Shown here: positions 21,633-29,680 of the stretch, piece after piece
Layout of the letters: each line of letters begins with the position of its first letter
How positions within the stretch are numbered: position 1 is the first letter of the stretch
From: Patescibacteria group bacterium
Lineage (GTDB): Bacteria > Patescibacteriota > Minisyncoccia > Minisyncoccales > CG1-02-41-26
Direction of reading: 5' to 3'
DNA: 31,926 nt
NCBI GenBank assembly: GCA_020148085.1
Contig: JAHCRD010000001.1
Span: 1-31,926, forward strand
Notes under the pieces: model-generated
Seen by the model: only the letters and a program-made list of their open reading frames with translations
Told to the model about the DNA's origin: nothing
The model's database searches: none
Made by a program: the position numbers and the translations under genes

Positions 21633-23171
21633 TTATTCCAGTCGGGAAAACAATGGTTTTCCCTTTTTGATTTTTGTGCCGGGTTTGATATTGGTCCAGC
21701 TATCCTTATAATTTGGATTCTTGACTAACAGTTTTTTAATTTCTAAAGCTTTGGCAATTTCTAAGGCAGTGTCGGGCATAAAAATATAAGTTTGCCAGGC
21801 AATCTGGTGAAGGACGTCTAATAAGCCGTATAACACCCAGTTTAATTCTTCGGTTTTCCCTTCTTTGGCTAATTGCCAGGGCTTGCTCTCTTCAATATAC
21901 TTATCAGCTTCAGTGATAAATCTCCAGATGGAAGATAGAGCTTCGTTAAATTGATAATTAACCAAATGTTTATCTAAATCTTTCCAGGCTTTTTTCTCGC
22001 CAATCATTAAAGGGTGAGTGTCTGGGTCTTTATCTATTTTTGGTACCTTACCATCACAATATTTCTCCACCATGGTTAAAACTCTGGCTACTAAGTTTCC
22101 GAGCCCTGAAGCCAAATCCGAGTTATATCTCCCTTCAAATTTCTCATAAGTGAAGTCGCCGTCTTCGGTTGGGGGAATTTCTCGCAAAAGGAAATAGCGA
22201 ACGGCATCAGTTCCATATTTTTTAACTAATTCAAAGGGGTCAATAACATTACCCAAACTCTTTGACATTTTCTGTCCGTTTACGGTAATAAAACCGTGAA
22301 CTAAAATGGCTTTTGGTAAAGGTAGATTTATTGAAAGAAGCATAGCCGGCCATAACAGGGAATGAAATCGAAATATGTCTTTACCTACGCAATGGACATC
22401 TGCAGGCCAATATTTTTTAAATCTTCCTCCGTCTTGAGCATAGCCCAGAGCTGAAATATAATTTACAAGAGCCTCTAGCCAGACATAGATCGTCTGGGTA
22501 TCATCTCCAGGAACTGGTATCCCCCATTTTAAATTTTCTCTTAATCTAGAACAACTAACATCTTCTATTCCTTGTCTAATAAAACTTAAGATTTCATTTT
22601 TTCGGGCTTCAGGAATAATCTTTATTTCATTTTCTTTTATGGCTTTTTCAACTTGTTTTGAATATTTAGAGAGCCGGAAAAAATAATTCTCCTCCTCAAC
22701 TATTTCAGGAACTTCTTTATGAATGGGACATTTCCCATTTACCAAATCTTTTTCAGTAACAAAAGCTTCACAACCGACACAATAAAATCCTTTATATTTC
22801 TTTTTATAAATATCTCCATTTTCTTTTAGTTTTAGCCAAACTTTTTTTACTCCTGGCCAATGTCGTTTTTGGTCGGTGGTCCTGATAAAATCATCATTAG
22901 ACAAATTTAGAACTCCTTTTAAATCCTTAGCTTTTTTTGAAAGCTCTTCGGTGAATTCCTCCGGAGTTTTTCCTTGTTCTCGGGCAGCTTTAGCAATTTT
23001 TGCGCCGTGCTCATCGGTACCAGTTAGGAAAAAAGTATCTTCGCCTAAAAGTCGATGATATCGAGCAATAACATCAGCCTGAATAACCTCCAAAGCAAAT
23101 CCGATGTGCACGGGAGCATTAGTGTAGACGATGCTACTTGTGATATAGAATTTTTTGTTATTTTCTCGCAT
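21633..23171 (-). CDS. metG: Methionyl-tRNA synthetase
   Basis: 512 residues, class Ia. YTNAPVHIGFALEVIQADV holds the HIGH motif, here HIGF (22-25) with Phe in place of the second His. FLTGTDEHGAKI and a C-x2-C...C-x2-H zinc knuckle (CVGC...CPIH) follow. Then DDTQTIYVWLEALVNYISALGY, HCVGKDIFRFHSLLWPAML, and KMSKS (301-305). The helical anticodon-binding domain has WRFITEADKYIEESKPWQLAK. The extra C-terminal tRNA-binding domain of some bacterial MetRS is absent. The promoter (23183-23211) leaves a leader of about 5 nt. It is divergent from the plus-strand gene at 23218, 46 nt away. Confidence 0.97.
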   Translation of the reverse strand: MRENNKKFYITSSIVYTNAPVHIGFALEVIQADVIARYHRLLGEDTFFLTGTDEHGAKIAKAAREQGKTPEEFTEELSKKAKDLKGVLNLSNDDFIRTTDQKRHWPGVKKVWLKLKENGDIYKKKYKGFYCVGCEAFVTEKDLVNGKCPIHKEVPEIVEEENYFFRLSKYSKQVEKAIKENEIKIIPEARKNEILSFIRQGIEDVSCSRLRENLKWGIPVPGDDTQTIYVWLEALVNYISALGYAQDGGRFKKYWPADVHCVGKDIFRFHSLLWPAMLLSINLPLPKAILVHGFITVNGQKMSKSLGNVIDPFELVKKYGTDAVRYFLLREIPPTEDGDFTYEKFEGRYNSDLASGLGNLVARVLTMVEKYCDGKVPKIDKDPDTHPLMIGEKKAWKDLDKHLVNYQFNEALSSIWRFITEADKYIEESKPWQLAKEGKTEELNWVLYGLLDVLHQIAWQTYIFMPDTALEIAKALEIKKLLVKNPNYKDSWTNIKPGTKIKKGKPLFSRLE

Positions 23172-23182
23172 ATGCTACAATG

Positions 23183-23211
23183 ATTTTATTATCTTATCAT
23201 ATTTTTGTTAA
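23183..23211 (-). promoter_or_regulatory. Promoter of metG: TTAACA-17-TAAAAT
   Basis: TTAACA (23211-23206), 17 nt, TAAAAT (23188-23183), ending 11 nt before the metG ATG, so a near-leaderless transcript is expected. Confidence 0.6.
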
Positions 23212-23217
23212 ATTTTC

Positions 23218-23661
23218 ATGATTTTAACTCCTCATATTTTGGTTGGAGCTACTCTTGCTTCGAAAATTAAATTTTTACCTTTGGCTTTGGGGCTGGCTTT
23301 TTTGAGTCATTATTTTTTTGATTTTTTACCGCACTTAGAATATCCCATTAAAAATATTCAAAGAAAAAATTGGAATAAATCTTTCTTAGATTTTTTGAAG
23401 GTATTTTTAGATATTTCTGTTGGCCTTTTTCTTGTTTTTATCCTTTCAAAAAATTTACCATTAGCTATGGCTGGAGGATTTTTTGCTATTTTACCGGATG
23501 GCTTTATTCTCTTGGGTTTAATTCTCCCAAACAGATTGTTAAAAATCCATTATAGTTTCCACCAGAAAATCCACTTTCCCGAAAGTAAAAAAGTCCCCTT
23601 ATTTTGGGGGATTTTCAGTCAAGTTTTGGCAATGTTTGTAGCTATTTATTTTCTACGATGA
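23218..23661 (+). CDS. YdjM/metal-dependent hydrolase-like membrane protein
   Basis: 147 residues. The start TPHILVGATLASKI and the segment FLSHYFFDFLPHLEYP (His and Asp residues spaced in a membrane helix) resemble the small 'metal-dependent hydrolase' membrane proteins of the YdjM type. AGGFFAILPDGFIL adds a further acidic residue in a helix, and HYSFHQKIHFPE supplies three histidines. Four hydrophobic helices. Role unknown. It is divergent from metG (46-nt gap) and its 3' end overlaps the rsmI 3' end by 20 nt, tail to tail, with no terminator between them. No SD and no clear promoter of its own. Confidence 0.7.
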   Translation: MILTPHILVGATLASKIKFLPLALGLAFLSHYFFDFLPHLEYPIKNIQRKNWNKSFLDFLKVFLDISVGLFLVFILSKNLPLAMAGGFFAILPDGFILLGLILPNRLLKIHYSFHQKIHFPESKKVPLFWGIFSQVLAMFVAIYFLR

Positions 23662-24334
23662 CTACAAACTCGCCCTTAATTTTGTCTTTTTTGATTTTTT
23701 CGATTATCTCTTCAATTGTCCCTCGATAGATTATCTCGAATTTTTTGGTCAGTTCTCGACCAACAACAATTTTTCGCGTCGGTTTCGCGTTGATTTTCGC
23801 GTCGGTTTCGCGTAAATCGCGAAGCGATTTTAATATTCTATAAGGGGATTCGTAAAAGATTACCGGGTATTTCGATTTAATAACTTCTTCAAAATATTTC
23901 TTTCTCTTTCTTTTGGCTGGTGGGAAGCCCAAAAATAAAAATTTGTCCATGGGGACTCCTGCAATACTGGCGGCTGCTGTTAGGGCTGAAGGACCGGGAA
24001 CAGGAACAATCTTTACTACAAGACCCGGGCCCGTAACGATGGTTTGGATTAGTTTGTTTCCTGGGTCGGAAATTCCAGGGGTTCCAGCATCAGAAATCAA
24101 AGCCAAATCCTTTCCTTGTCTAAGAAGCTCTAAAATATAATTTATTTTTTTAAGTTTTGAATGTTGGTGGTAGGATAACGTCCTGGTTTTAATTCCGAAA
24201 CGATTTAAGAGTTTTTGAGTCCTCCGAGTATCCTCGCACAAAATCAAATCAACGCCCTTTAGAATTTCAAGGGCGCGCAATGTTATATCTTTGAGATTCC
24301 CAATGGGACTGGCAATAACATAAAGAGTACTCAT
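23642..24334 (-). CDS. rsmI: 16S rRNA 2'-O-methyltransferase RsmI (C1402)
   Basis: The ATG at 24334 gives 230 residues and the usual N-terminus MSTLYVIASPIGNLKDIT; an upstream ATG (24385) would add 17 charged residues overlapping the permease gene and is less likely. Family motifs: ILCEDTRRTQKLL, LALISDAGTPGISDPG, VPVPGPSALTAAASIAG, FLFLGFPP and VIFYESPYRI. RsmI methylates the ribose of C1402 in the decoding centre with S-adenosylmethionine. A repeat-encoded insertion, LRETDAKINAKPTRK, sits between helix RILKSLRD and strand IVVGREL. It starts 10 nt after the stop of the AI-2E-type permease. The last 20 nt overlap the convergent gene at 23218. Confidence 0.95.
   Translation of the reverse strand: MSTLYVIASPIGNLKDITLRALEILKGVDLILCEDTRRTQKLLNRFGIKTRTLSYHQHSKLKKINYILELLRQGKDLALISDAGTPGISDPGNKLIQTIVTGPGLVVKIVPVPGPSALTAAASIAGVPMDKFLFLGFPPAKRKRKKYFEEVIKSKYPVIFYESPYRILKSLRDLRETDAKINAKPTRKIVVGRELTKKFEIIYRGTIEEIIEKIKKDKIKGEFVVIVENK
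23771..23830 (-). repeat. TTTCGCGT tandem repeat plus hairpin inside rsmI
   Basis: A perfect 20-nt direct repeat at 23771-23790 and 23794-23813 (period 23), itself made of TTTCGCGT units, followed by a perfect 7-bp palindrome AAATCGC-GAA-GCGATTT (23814-23830). Same unit as in leuS (18575-18617). Confidence 0.9.
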
Positions 24335-24344
24335 AAACCTTGGC

Positions 24345-25376
24345 TTAAGGGAGCTCTTCCGGGATTTCTCTTTTTCTTTTGGCAAGATAATCTTTCAAAA
24401 GTTCAAAAATAACTCCAGCCAAAGGAATGGCCAAAATTGCTCCCAAAACCCCCCAGAGTTTGGCTCCGATAGCAAAGGCTACTAAAACCAAAACTGGTGG
24501 TAAGCCGGTAAATTTCTTAAACAAAAGAGGGAAAAGAAGATTATTTTCTAAGAGCTGAATAATAAAGAAAGCCACCAAAACAAAGCCTGCTTGAAAAAGG
24601 GAGGTTAAAGCAACAATAAAAGCAATAATCAGTCCTGCAACAAGAGGTCCAATAATGGGAATAAAATCCAAAATACCTGCCATCAAGCTTAAAATCAAAG
24701 CGTACTCAACATTAAGAATTCTCAAAATAAGATAGGTTAAACTTCCAACAAATAAAGCTCCGATCACTCTTGAGATGAACCAACCGCTGACTTTTTGCTT
24801 TGACCTCTCCCAGAGACCATGAAGATATTCTTTGTATTTTGAGGGGGAGAAGGCAGTTAGTACTCTCTCAACTAAATTTTTTTCTAAAGAAATGAAGAAA
24901 GCTAAGAATATGATGAATAGCGTAGAGAAAGCTCCACCAAAAATACTAAATAGAGCACTGAAAATATTTTCTCCGGCTTTTTCTAAATTAATTTGCAAAG
25001 TTTGGGTAAGAGCTTCTGTACTTTTGAAAGCTTGAACTCCAAACTTTTCAAAGATGGGTGAGATTTTCTGGAGATATTGGGGAAGATTTTGAGTAAATTC
25101 TTCAATCTCAGAAAGAAATATGGGAGCAGTTTTATAGGTGAAAAAGCCCAAAGCAACGAATACGCCAAAATATAAAAGGATAGTTGCTGCCAGGCGGGGA
25201 ATTCTTTTTTTCTCCAAAAAGTCAATTAAGTAATTAAACAAAATACCAATAACCAAGGCAAAAATAAACCAGACAATAAGGTCTTTAACCAAATAAAGAA
25301 TATAAAGGCAAATTACTGCAATAACAATTTTAAAAATTGTTGACCAACTAATGTTGAAAGTAGATTGTTGATTCAT
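24345..25376 (-). CDS. AI-2E family transporter (PerM/TqsA-like permease)
   Basis: 343 residues. The topology is typical: two paired N-terminal helices (about 12-60, the second followed by KKRIPRLAA), a third helix (62-82) and an extra-membrane segment of about 75 residues with coiled-coil character. The C-terminal bundle carries SGWFISRVIGALFVGSLTY, LILSLMAGILDFIPIIGPLVAG (the family signature with DFIPxxGP), and GLPPVLVLVAFAIGAKLWGVLGAILAIPLAGVI. Members export various small molecules or ions; the AI-2 name comes from one E. coli protein and should not be taken as function. It lies between the M16 peptidase (5-nt gap) and rsmI (10-nt gap) in one gene run. No SD. Confidence 0.93.
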   Translation of the reverse strand: MNQQSTFNISWSTIFKIVIAVICLYILYLVKDLIVWFIFALVIGILFNYLIDFLEKKRIPRLAATILLYFGVFVALGFFTYKTAPIFLSEIEEFTQNLPQYLQKISPIFEKFGVQAFKSTEALTQTLQINLEKAGENIFSALFSIFGGAFSTLFIIFLAFFISLEKNLVERVLTAFSPSKYKEYLHGLWERSKQKVSGWFISRVIGALFVGSLTYLILRILNVEYALILSLMAGILDFIPIIGPLVAGLIIAFIVALTSLFQAGFVLVAFFIIQLLENNLLFPLLFKKFTGLPPVLVLVAFAIGAKLWGVLGAILAIPLAGVIFELLKDYLAKRKREIPEELP

Positions 25377-25381
25377 AATGT

Positions 25382-26647
25382 TTAAAGTTTCAACAGTTGT
25401 TGAAATTTTCCCTTGTCCCTATGTGGACCAATAAGAGCTAAATTCAATTTCTCTGGTCTGAAAATTTCTTTGGCTACTTTTTGAACATCACTTACTGTAA
25501 CTTCATCAATTTTGGCAAATTTTTCTTTAGGTGTCAAAATTTTTCCGGTCAGTAATTCCTGAGAAGCATAAAAGGAAGCTTGAACATCTGATAACTCCAA
25601 ACTCAAAGTTAAATTTCCCTTCAAATAATCTTTTGCCTTCTTGAGTTCTTTTTGGGGAATTTTGTTCTGGCGAAGATTTTTATATTCTCTCAAAATTAAA
25701 TTTATAACCTCTCTCGCATTTCTGTGGGGGATGCCAGCTTGAGTAACCAGATAGCCACTGTCAGTATAAAGTTCTGATGAGGTTCGAACATAATAAGCCA
25801 AACCTTTTCTCTCTCTAATCAAAATAAAAAGCCGAGAACTCATATTTCCACCAAGTATGGTAGCCAAAACTTCTTGAGCATACTTTTGGGGGTGGCTGAG
25901 AGTATACCCTCTCACTCCTAAGCAAAGATGGGTCTGATCAGTCTTTTTAAACCAAGGGAGGGCTTGGGGTTTTTCTTGCTTTTCAATAACTTTTATTTTT
26001 GGCTTTGGGGAGGTTTTTTTTATCTTTTTAAAATATCCTTTAATTTTTTCTTGAGCTTTCTCTGGATCAAAATTACCTGCCAAGCAAACTAAAGTGTTCA
26101 ATGAGGAATAATGATTTTTCAAATAATCTAAAAAATGTTTCCTTTGGAATTTCAAAATATTTTCTTTTCCCCCAATTGTCAGCCAACCGGCCGGTTGATC
26201 TCCATAAAGCAATTTTTCGAAGAGCTCCTCAATGTATCTCATTGGCGTGTCCAGATACATATTTATTTCCTCAATTATTACGCCCTTTTCCCTTCTTATT
26301 TCTTTGCTTTCTAATTTTGAGTTTAAAAAAATATCGCTGACCCAATCTAAGGCTAAATCTAAATGAGAACTTCCAACTTTCGCCCAAAAACCAGTAAATT
26401 CTTTTGAAGTGAAAGCATTGTATACTCCTCCAATCCTATCTAAGGTTTCAGCAATTTTTAAAGTGGTTGGTCTCCGTTTAGTTCCTTTTAAAAACATATG
26501 CTCCAAAAAATGGGAGATGCCATTTATCTCTTTCCGCTCATATTTGGAACCGGTGCCAACCAAAACTAAACAAGTCACCGCTTTGGTGTTTTTCATCGGA
26601 ACAGTAATAATCCTTAATCCATTTTTCAAAGTAGTTTTTTTAAACAT
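25382..26647 (-). CDS. M16-family zinc metallopeptidase (processing-peptidase-like)
   Basis: 421 residues. The inverted zinc motif is HFLEH (H46, E49, H50), and the third ligand, 76 residues after H50, is E126 in KGVIIEEINMYLD, as in the family. The second half carries the paired non-catalytic M16 domain with SRLFILIRERKGLAYYVR. Proteins of this size resemble YmxG/PqqL-like peptidases and the mitochondrial processing peptidase beta subunit, which cut short peptides or protein N-termini inside a chamber. No signal peptide is seen, so it is cytoplasmic. Two bases separate it from glyS upstream and 5 nt from the permease downstream. Natural substrates are unknown. Confidence 0.93.
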   Translation of the reverse strand: MFKKTTLKNGLRIITVPMKNTKAVTCLVLVGTGSKYERKEINGISHFLEHMFLKGTKRRPTTLKIAETLDRIGGVYNAFTSKEFTGFWAKVGSSHLDLALDWVSDIFLNSKLESKEIRREKGVIIEEINMYLDTPMRYIEELFEKLLYGDQPAGWLTIGGKENILKFQRKHFLDYLKNHYSSLNTLVCLAGNFDPEKAQEKIKGYFKKIKKTSPKPKIKVIEKQEKPQALPWFKKTDQTHLCLGVRGYTLSHPQKYAQEVLATILGGNMSSRLFILIRERKGLAYYVRTSSELYTDSGYLVTQAGIPHRNAREVINLILREYKNLRQNKIPQKELKKAKDYLKGNLTLSLELSDVQASFYASQELLTGKILTPKEKFAKIDEVTVSDVQKVAKEIFRPEKLNLALIGPHRDKGKFQQLLKL

Positions 26648-26649
26648 TT

Positions 26650-27972
26650 CTAATTGGCTAATTTCTCTTTTAGAACATTAACTAAATCTTTTATTTTTAC
26701 TCTTTCTTGAGCCATTGTATCGCGATTGCGGATGGTTAAAGTATCGTCTTCTAACGTTTGGAAATCACAGGTTAAACAAAAAATCGTAGCGATCTCATCT
26801 TGGCGGCGATATCTCCGGCCAATTGAGCCGAGTTCGTCGTACTGGCAAGTGAAATGGGGTCTCAGGAGATTGTAAATTTCCTTTGCTTTTTTAACTAATT
26901 CTGGTTTATTTCTGACTAAAGGTAAAACAGCAACTTTTATGGGCGCTAAGGATTTATGGAGTTTAAGTAAAACCTCTACCTCCTTTGCTGCTTTGGTTGT
27001 TTTTGTCCTGCCTCCTTTTACTTCCTGGTAAGCTTCGGCCAGAAAAGCAAACAAAGGCCTTTCCACACCAACCGAAGTTTCAACAATGTAAGGGAAAAAT
27101 TTTTCTCCTTTCTCTTCATCAAAATATTTCAAATCTTCTCCAGAATGCTTGGCGTGATTTGAGAGATCGAAATCTCCCCTATTGTGGATTCCTTCAATTT
27201 CTTCCCAACCAAAAGGGAAATGGTATTCAATGTCTATTTGCCTTTTGGCATAATGAGCTCTCTCCTCTTTTGGTACCTCTTTCATCCTTAAGTTTTCTTT
27301 TTTTATTCCAAAATTCTGGTACCATTTTAATCTCTGTTCTTTCCAATAATCGAAAAGTTTATCTGCCTCTTTGGGATGACAGAACAACTCCATCTCCATC
27401 TGTTCAAATTCTCGAGTCCGGAAAATAAAATTTTTAGTGGTAATTTCATTTCGGAAAGTTTTACCTATCTGAATAACACCGAAGGGAACTTTCAAGCGCA
27501 TTGAATTCAGAATATTCAAAAAATTAACAAAAATCCCTTGGCAGGTTTCTGCTCTTAGATAGGTGGTAGAACTTTCATCTTCAACCGGACCAACAAAGGT
27601 TTTCATCATTAAATTAAATTTTCTCGGTTTTGTTAATTTAACGCCACATTCTGGACATTTATTACTAGCTACTTCATCTGCTTTAAATCTTTTATGGCAA
27701 GATTTACACTCCACCAATTCATCAGCAAAGCCAGCAGTTAGGTGTCCTGAGGCTTGCCAAACTCGAGGATTCAATAAGATTCCAGAATCTAAACCAATCA
27801 TATTTTCCTCCCTCATCATAACTTCCCACCAAACTTTCTTAATGTTTCTTTTTAATTCAACCCCAAGAGGACCGAAGTCGTAAACTCCACCTATCCCTCC
27901 ATAAATCTCCGAAGAGGGAAAGATAAATCCTCTTCGTTTACAAAGCGAAATAATTTTTTGAGTTAAATCCAT
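26650..27972 (-). CDS. glyS: Glycyl-tRNA synthetase, single-chain class II type
   Basis: 440 residues. FPSSEIYGGIGGVYDFGPLG near the N-terminus, motif 2 in IGKTFRNEIT...FRTREFEQMEMELF, and motif 3 in VETSVGVERPLFAFL identify the alpha2 GlyRS found in archaea, eukaryotes and many bacteria. It is not the alpha2beta2 form of E. coli. An inserted zinc knuckle (CKSC...CPEC, about 89-114) and the C-terminal anticodon domain (APIKVAVLPLVRNKP...DELGSIGRRYRRQDEIATIFC) are present. The stop is 2 nt before the M16 peptidase start. Upstream is a tandem heptamer repeat (27976-28003) rather than a recognisable promoter. No SD. Confidence 0.96.
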   Translation of the reverse strand: MDLTQKIISLCKRRGFIFPSSEIYGGIGGVYDFGPLGVELKRNIKKVWWEVMMREENMIGLDSGILLNPRVWQASGHLTAGFADELVECKSCHKRFKADEVASNKCPECGVKLTKPRKFNLMMKTFVGPVEDESSTTYLRAETCQGIFVNFLNILNSMRLKVPFGVIQIGKTFRNEITTKNFIFRTREFEQMEMELFCHPKEADKLFDYWKEQRLKWYQNFGIKKENLRMKEVPKEERAHYAKRQIDIEYHFPFGWEEIEGIHNRGDFDLSNHAKHSGEDLKYFDEEKGEKFFPYIVETSVGVERPLFAFLAEAYQEVKGGRTKTTKAAKEVEVLLKLHKSLAPIKVAVLPLVRNKPELVKKAKEIYNLLRPHFTCQYDELGSIGRRYRRQDEIATIFCLTCDFQTLEDDTLTIRNRDTMAQERVKIKDLVNVLKEKLAN

Positions 27973-27975
27973 AGT

Positions 27976-28003
27976 TTGAAAATTGAGAATTGAAAATTGA
28001 AAA
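27976..28003 (-). repeat. TTGAAAA heptamer array between glyS and the DUF11-like gene
   Basis: Four tandem plus-strand heptamers, TTGAAAA, TTGAGAA, TTGAAAA, TTGAAAA, which fill almost all of the 32-nt intergenic gap. Same heptamer style as the arrays inside leuS and tatD. Confidence 0.85.
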
Positions 28004-28004
28004 T

Positions 28005-29663
28005 TTACTGTACTATTCCTTGTTCCTCAGTCACTGTTCCATCGTCAGGTAAAGTGGTATCCACTGGAGATGCTTTTTCCTGGAGTATTTCTAAAGTCCA
28101 AGCATCCTCTCCTAAAACTTCGGCCTCTCCGACTAAATTAGGGGTCTCTCCTTTTTGGGAAGAATCGGGGGTAAATTCAATTTGAAAAGCTAAAGTCAAA
28201 GGTCCTTCTGCTTCTTTAAGCCAAGCTTCAACATCACCAATGTTCCAAAGAACCTCTTTAGACTTTGAATCAAAAGTAAATTTAGCATCTTCAGGGAGAA
28301 TTTTGCCGGTTGGTCGGACATTTTTTGGTAAGGTGCTTTTTACTTTTACATTTTTTAAATCATTCCAGGAATTTTCAACTTGCCACAAAACAGTGTAGGT
28401 TGTGGTTTTATCAACTTCTGGTGGCAAAGGACCTGAATTCTCCCAAAATTCTTGCTGAAAATAAACTTTTTGGGCTAACTTTACTTGGGAATTAATTTTT
28501 AGCTCAAAGCTTCTTTTAACTCCTCCTAGAGTAATTATATCTCTTAAACTTGGGGTTTTTGTTTTAACTGAAATCTCTCCAGCTTCTTTCAGACCAACCC
28601 AAAACTCTACTTTTCCCTCCTCGCCTGCATCAAGAAATCGAAGTTCTGGCACGACTTTCCAATCCCAAATAATGGTGTTATCCCCTCTTCCGTATTCCCC
28701 CTTCTCCGATTTCAAGCTCAGAAGGTCAAAAAACTCTCCTTCAAGTTCCACAAAAAGAAACTTTTTCTCAATGGCTTTTTGACCAATATTGCGGAAGAAA
28801 ATCTCATAATGGAGGAAGTCGCCAGCTTCAGCAATATAATTCGGTGAATCATTAATTAATTGGGAGATATATAAAGAAGGTTCAATTATCTCTAAAGCCC
28901 GAGCCGTCTCCTTCAATAACCAAAAATCTCCATCCTTTATCAGACCAAGCTTTGCTCTGAAAATCTTTTGAGTTCCCTCTTCGCCTGTCACTTTCCCCTT
29001 TATTTCTATCCTGCCACCATCAGCCTGCGAAAGGGGAGGAATTTCCCATTCAGTTTCATCCAAAGGTTGAGGAGAGGCACTAAGGAACTCAAAACTCTCG
29101 GGGTATTCTATTTTTACTCTCAAATCTTCCAAAAGATAATCGATGTTTGAAAAATAATTCAAAGAAAATTCTATTTTTTCATCCTTCTCAATTTTTAGAG
29201 GTAAGTCGAATTCAAAAGTTAAAGGAACAAATTTAATTTGGCAGGTATTGCTTGTTTTTGATTCATAACGAGCTTTCAAGTTTTTTGGTTGATAGCTGAG
29301 CCAAGCTTTAGCCATCAAAGTTTCGTTCTCTTTGCCAAAAACACGAACTTTGAATCCAAAAATTTGCTCTTGGCCGGGATAAATATCTTCTAATTTTTTA
29401 GTTATTCTTCGATTAGAGGAATCTTGAAGAATAGAATGTTCCGGTACTTCAAAAATCAGTTCTGGATTTTCTAACCTAACTTTGCCATTGTTTTTAAATC
29501 TCACCAAATATTCAACCTCATCCCCAGCTTGAGCTACCTCTGGTCCCAAAATTTCAAGCTTCAAGATTTCTTTGGAATATTGATTTTTTTGCCAATACCA
29601 AAAACCAGCAATTCCTATCCCAGCAAACACAATCAAAATAAAAATGATTAAAACTTTGCGCAT
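28005..29663 (-). CDS. Membrane-anchored surface protein with DUF11-like beta-sandwich repeats
   Basis: 552 residues. An N-terminal helix (about 4-23) is followed by an extracellular part made of repeated beta-sandwich modules. Each has the pattern 'VxxGDEVEYLVRFKNNG...LxNPxLxFEVPE' (about 45-75), 'EAGDFLHYEIFFRNIGQKAIE' (about 280-300) and 'TTTYTVLWQVENSWNDLKNVKVKSTLP' (about 435-460), typical of DUF11/CARDB-like repeats. Two further, weaker modules lie between. The C-terminus is acidic and Thr/Asp-rich (VDTTLPDDGTVTEEQGIV). No enzymatic motif. It probably has a structural or adhesive role at the cell surface (inference). The start is only 17 nt from recO; GATAAT at 29670-29675 is a weak -10 candidate. 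Confidence 0.75.
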   Translation of the reverse strand: MRKVLIIFILIVFAGIGIAGFWYWQKNQYSKEILKLEILGPEVAQAGDEVEYLVRFKNNGKVRLENPELIFEVPEHSILQDSSNRRITKKLEDIYPGQEQIFGFKVRVFGKENETLMAKAWLSYQPKNLKARYESKTSNTCQIKFVPLTFEFDLPLKIEKDEKIEFSLNYFSNIDYLLEDLRVKIEYPESFEFLSASPQPLDETEWEIPPLSQADGGRIEIKGKVTGEEGTQKIFRAKLGLIKDGDFWLLKETARALEIIEPSLYISQLINDSPNYIAEAGDFLHYEIFFRNIGQKAIEKKFLFVELEGEFFDLLSLKSEKGEYGRGDNTIIWDWKVVPELRFLDAGEEGKVEFWVGLKEAGEISVKTKTPSLRDIITLGGVKRSFELKINSQVKLAQKVYFQQEFWENSGPLPPEVDKTTTYTVLWQVENSWNDLKNVKVKSTLPKNVRPTGKILPEDAKFTFDSKSKEVLWNIGDVEAWLKEAEGPLTLAFQIEFTPDSSQKGETPNLVGEAEVLGEDAWTLEILQEKASPVDTTLPDDGTVTEEQGIVQ

Positions 29664-29680
29664 GATATTATTATCTTAAC

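Noticed and set aside
24335..24385. 17-residue N-terminal extension of RsmI
   Set aside because: It overlaps the permease gene, is highly charged and is absent from the family pattern, which begins at MSTLYV.
26985..27428. 147-codon plus-strand frame
   Set aside because: It is wholly antisense to glyS, whose translation is conserved across the same bases.
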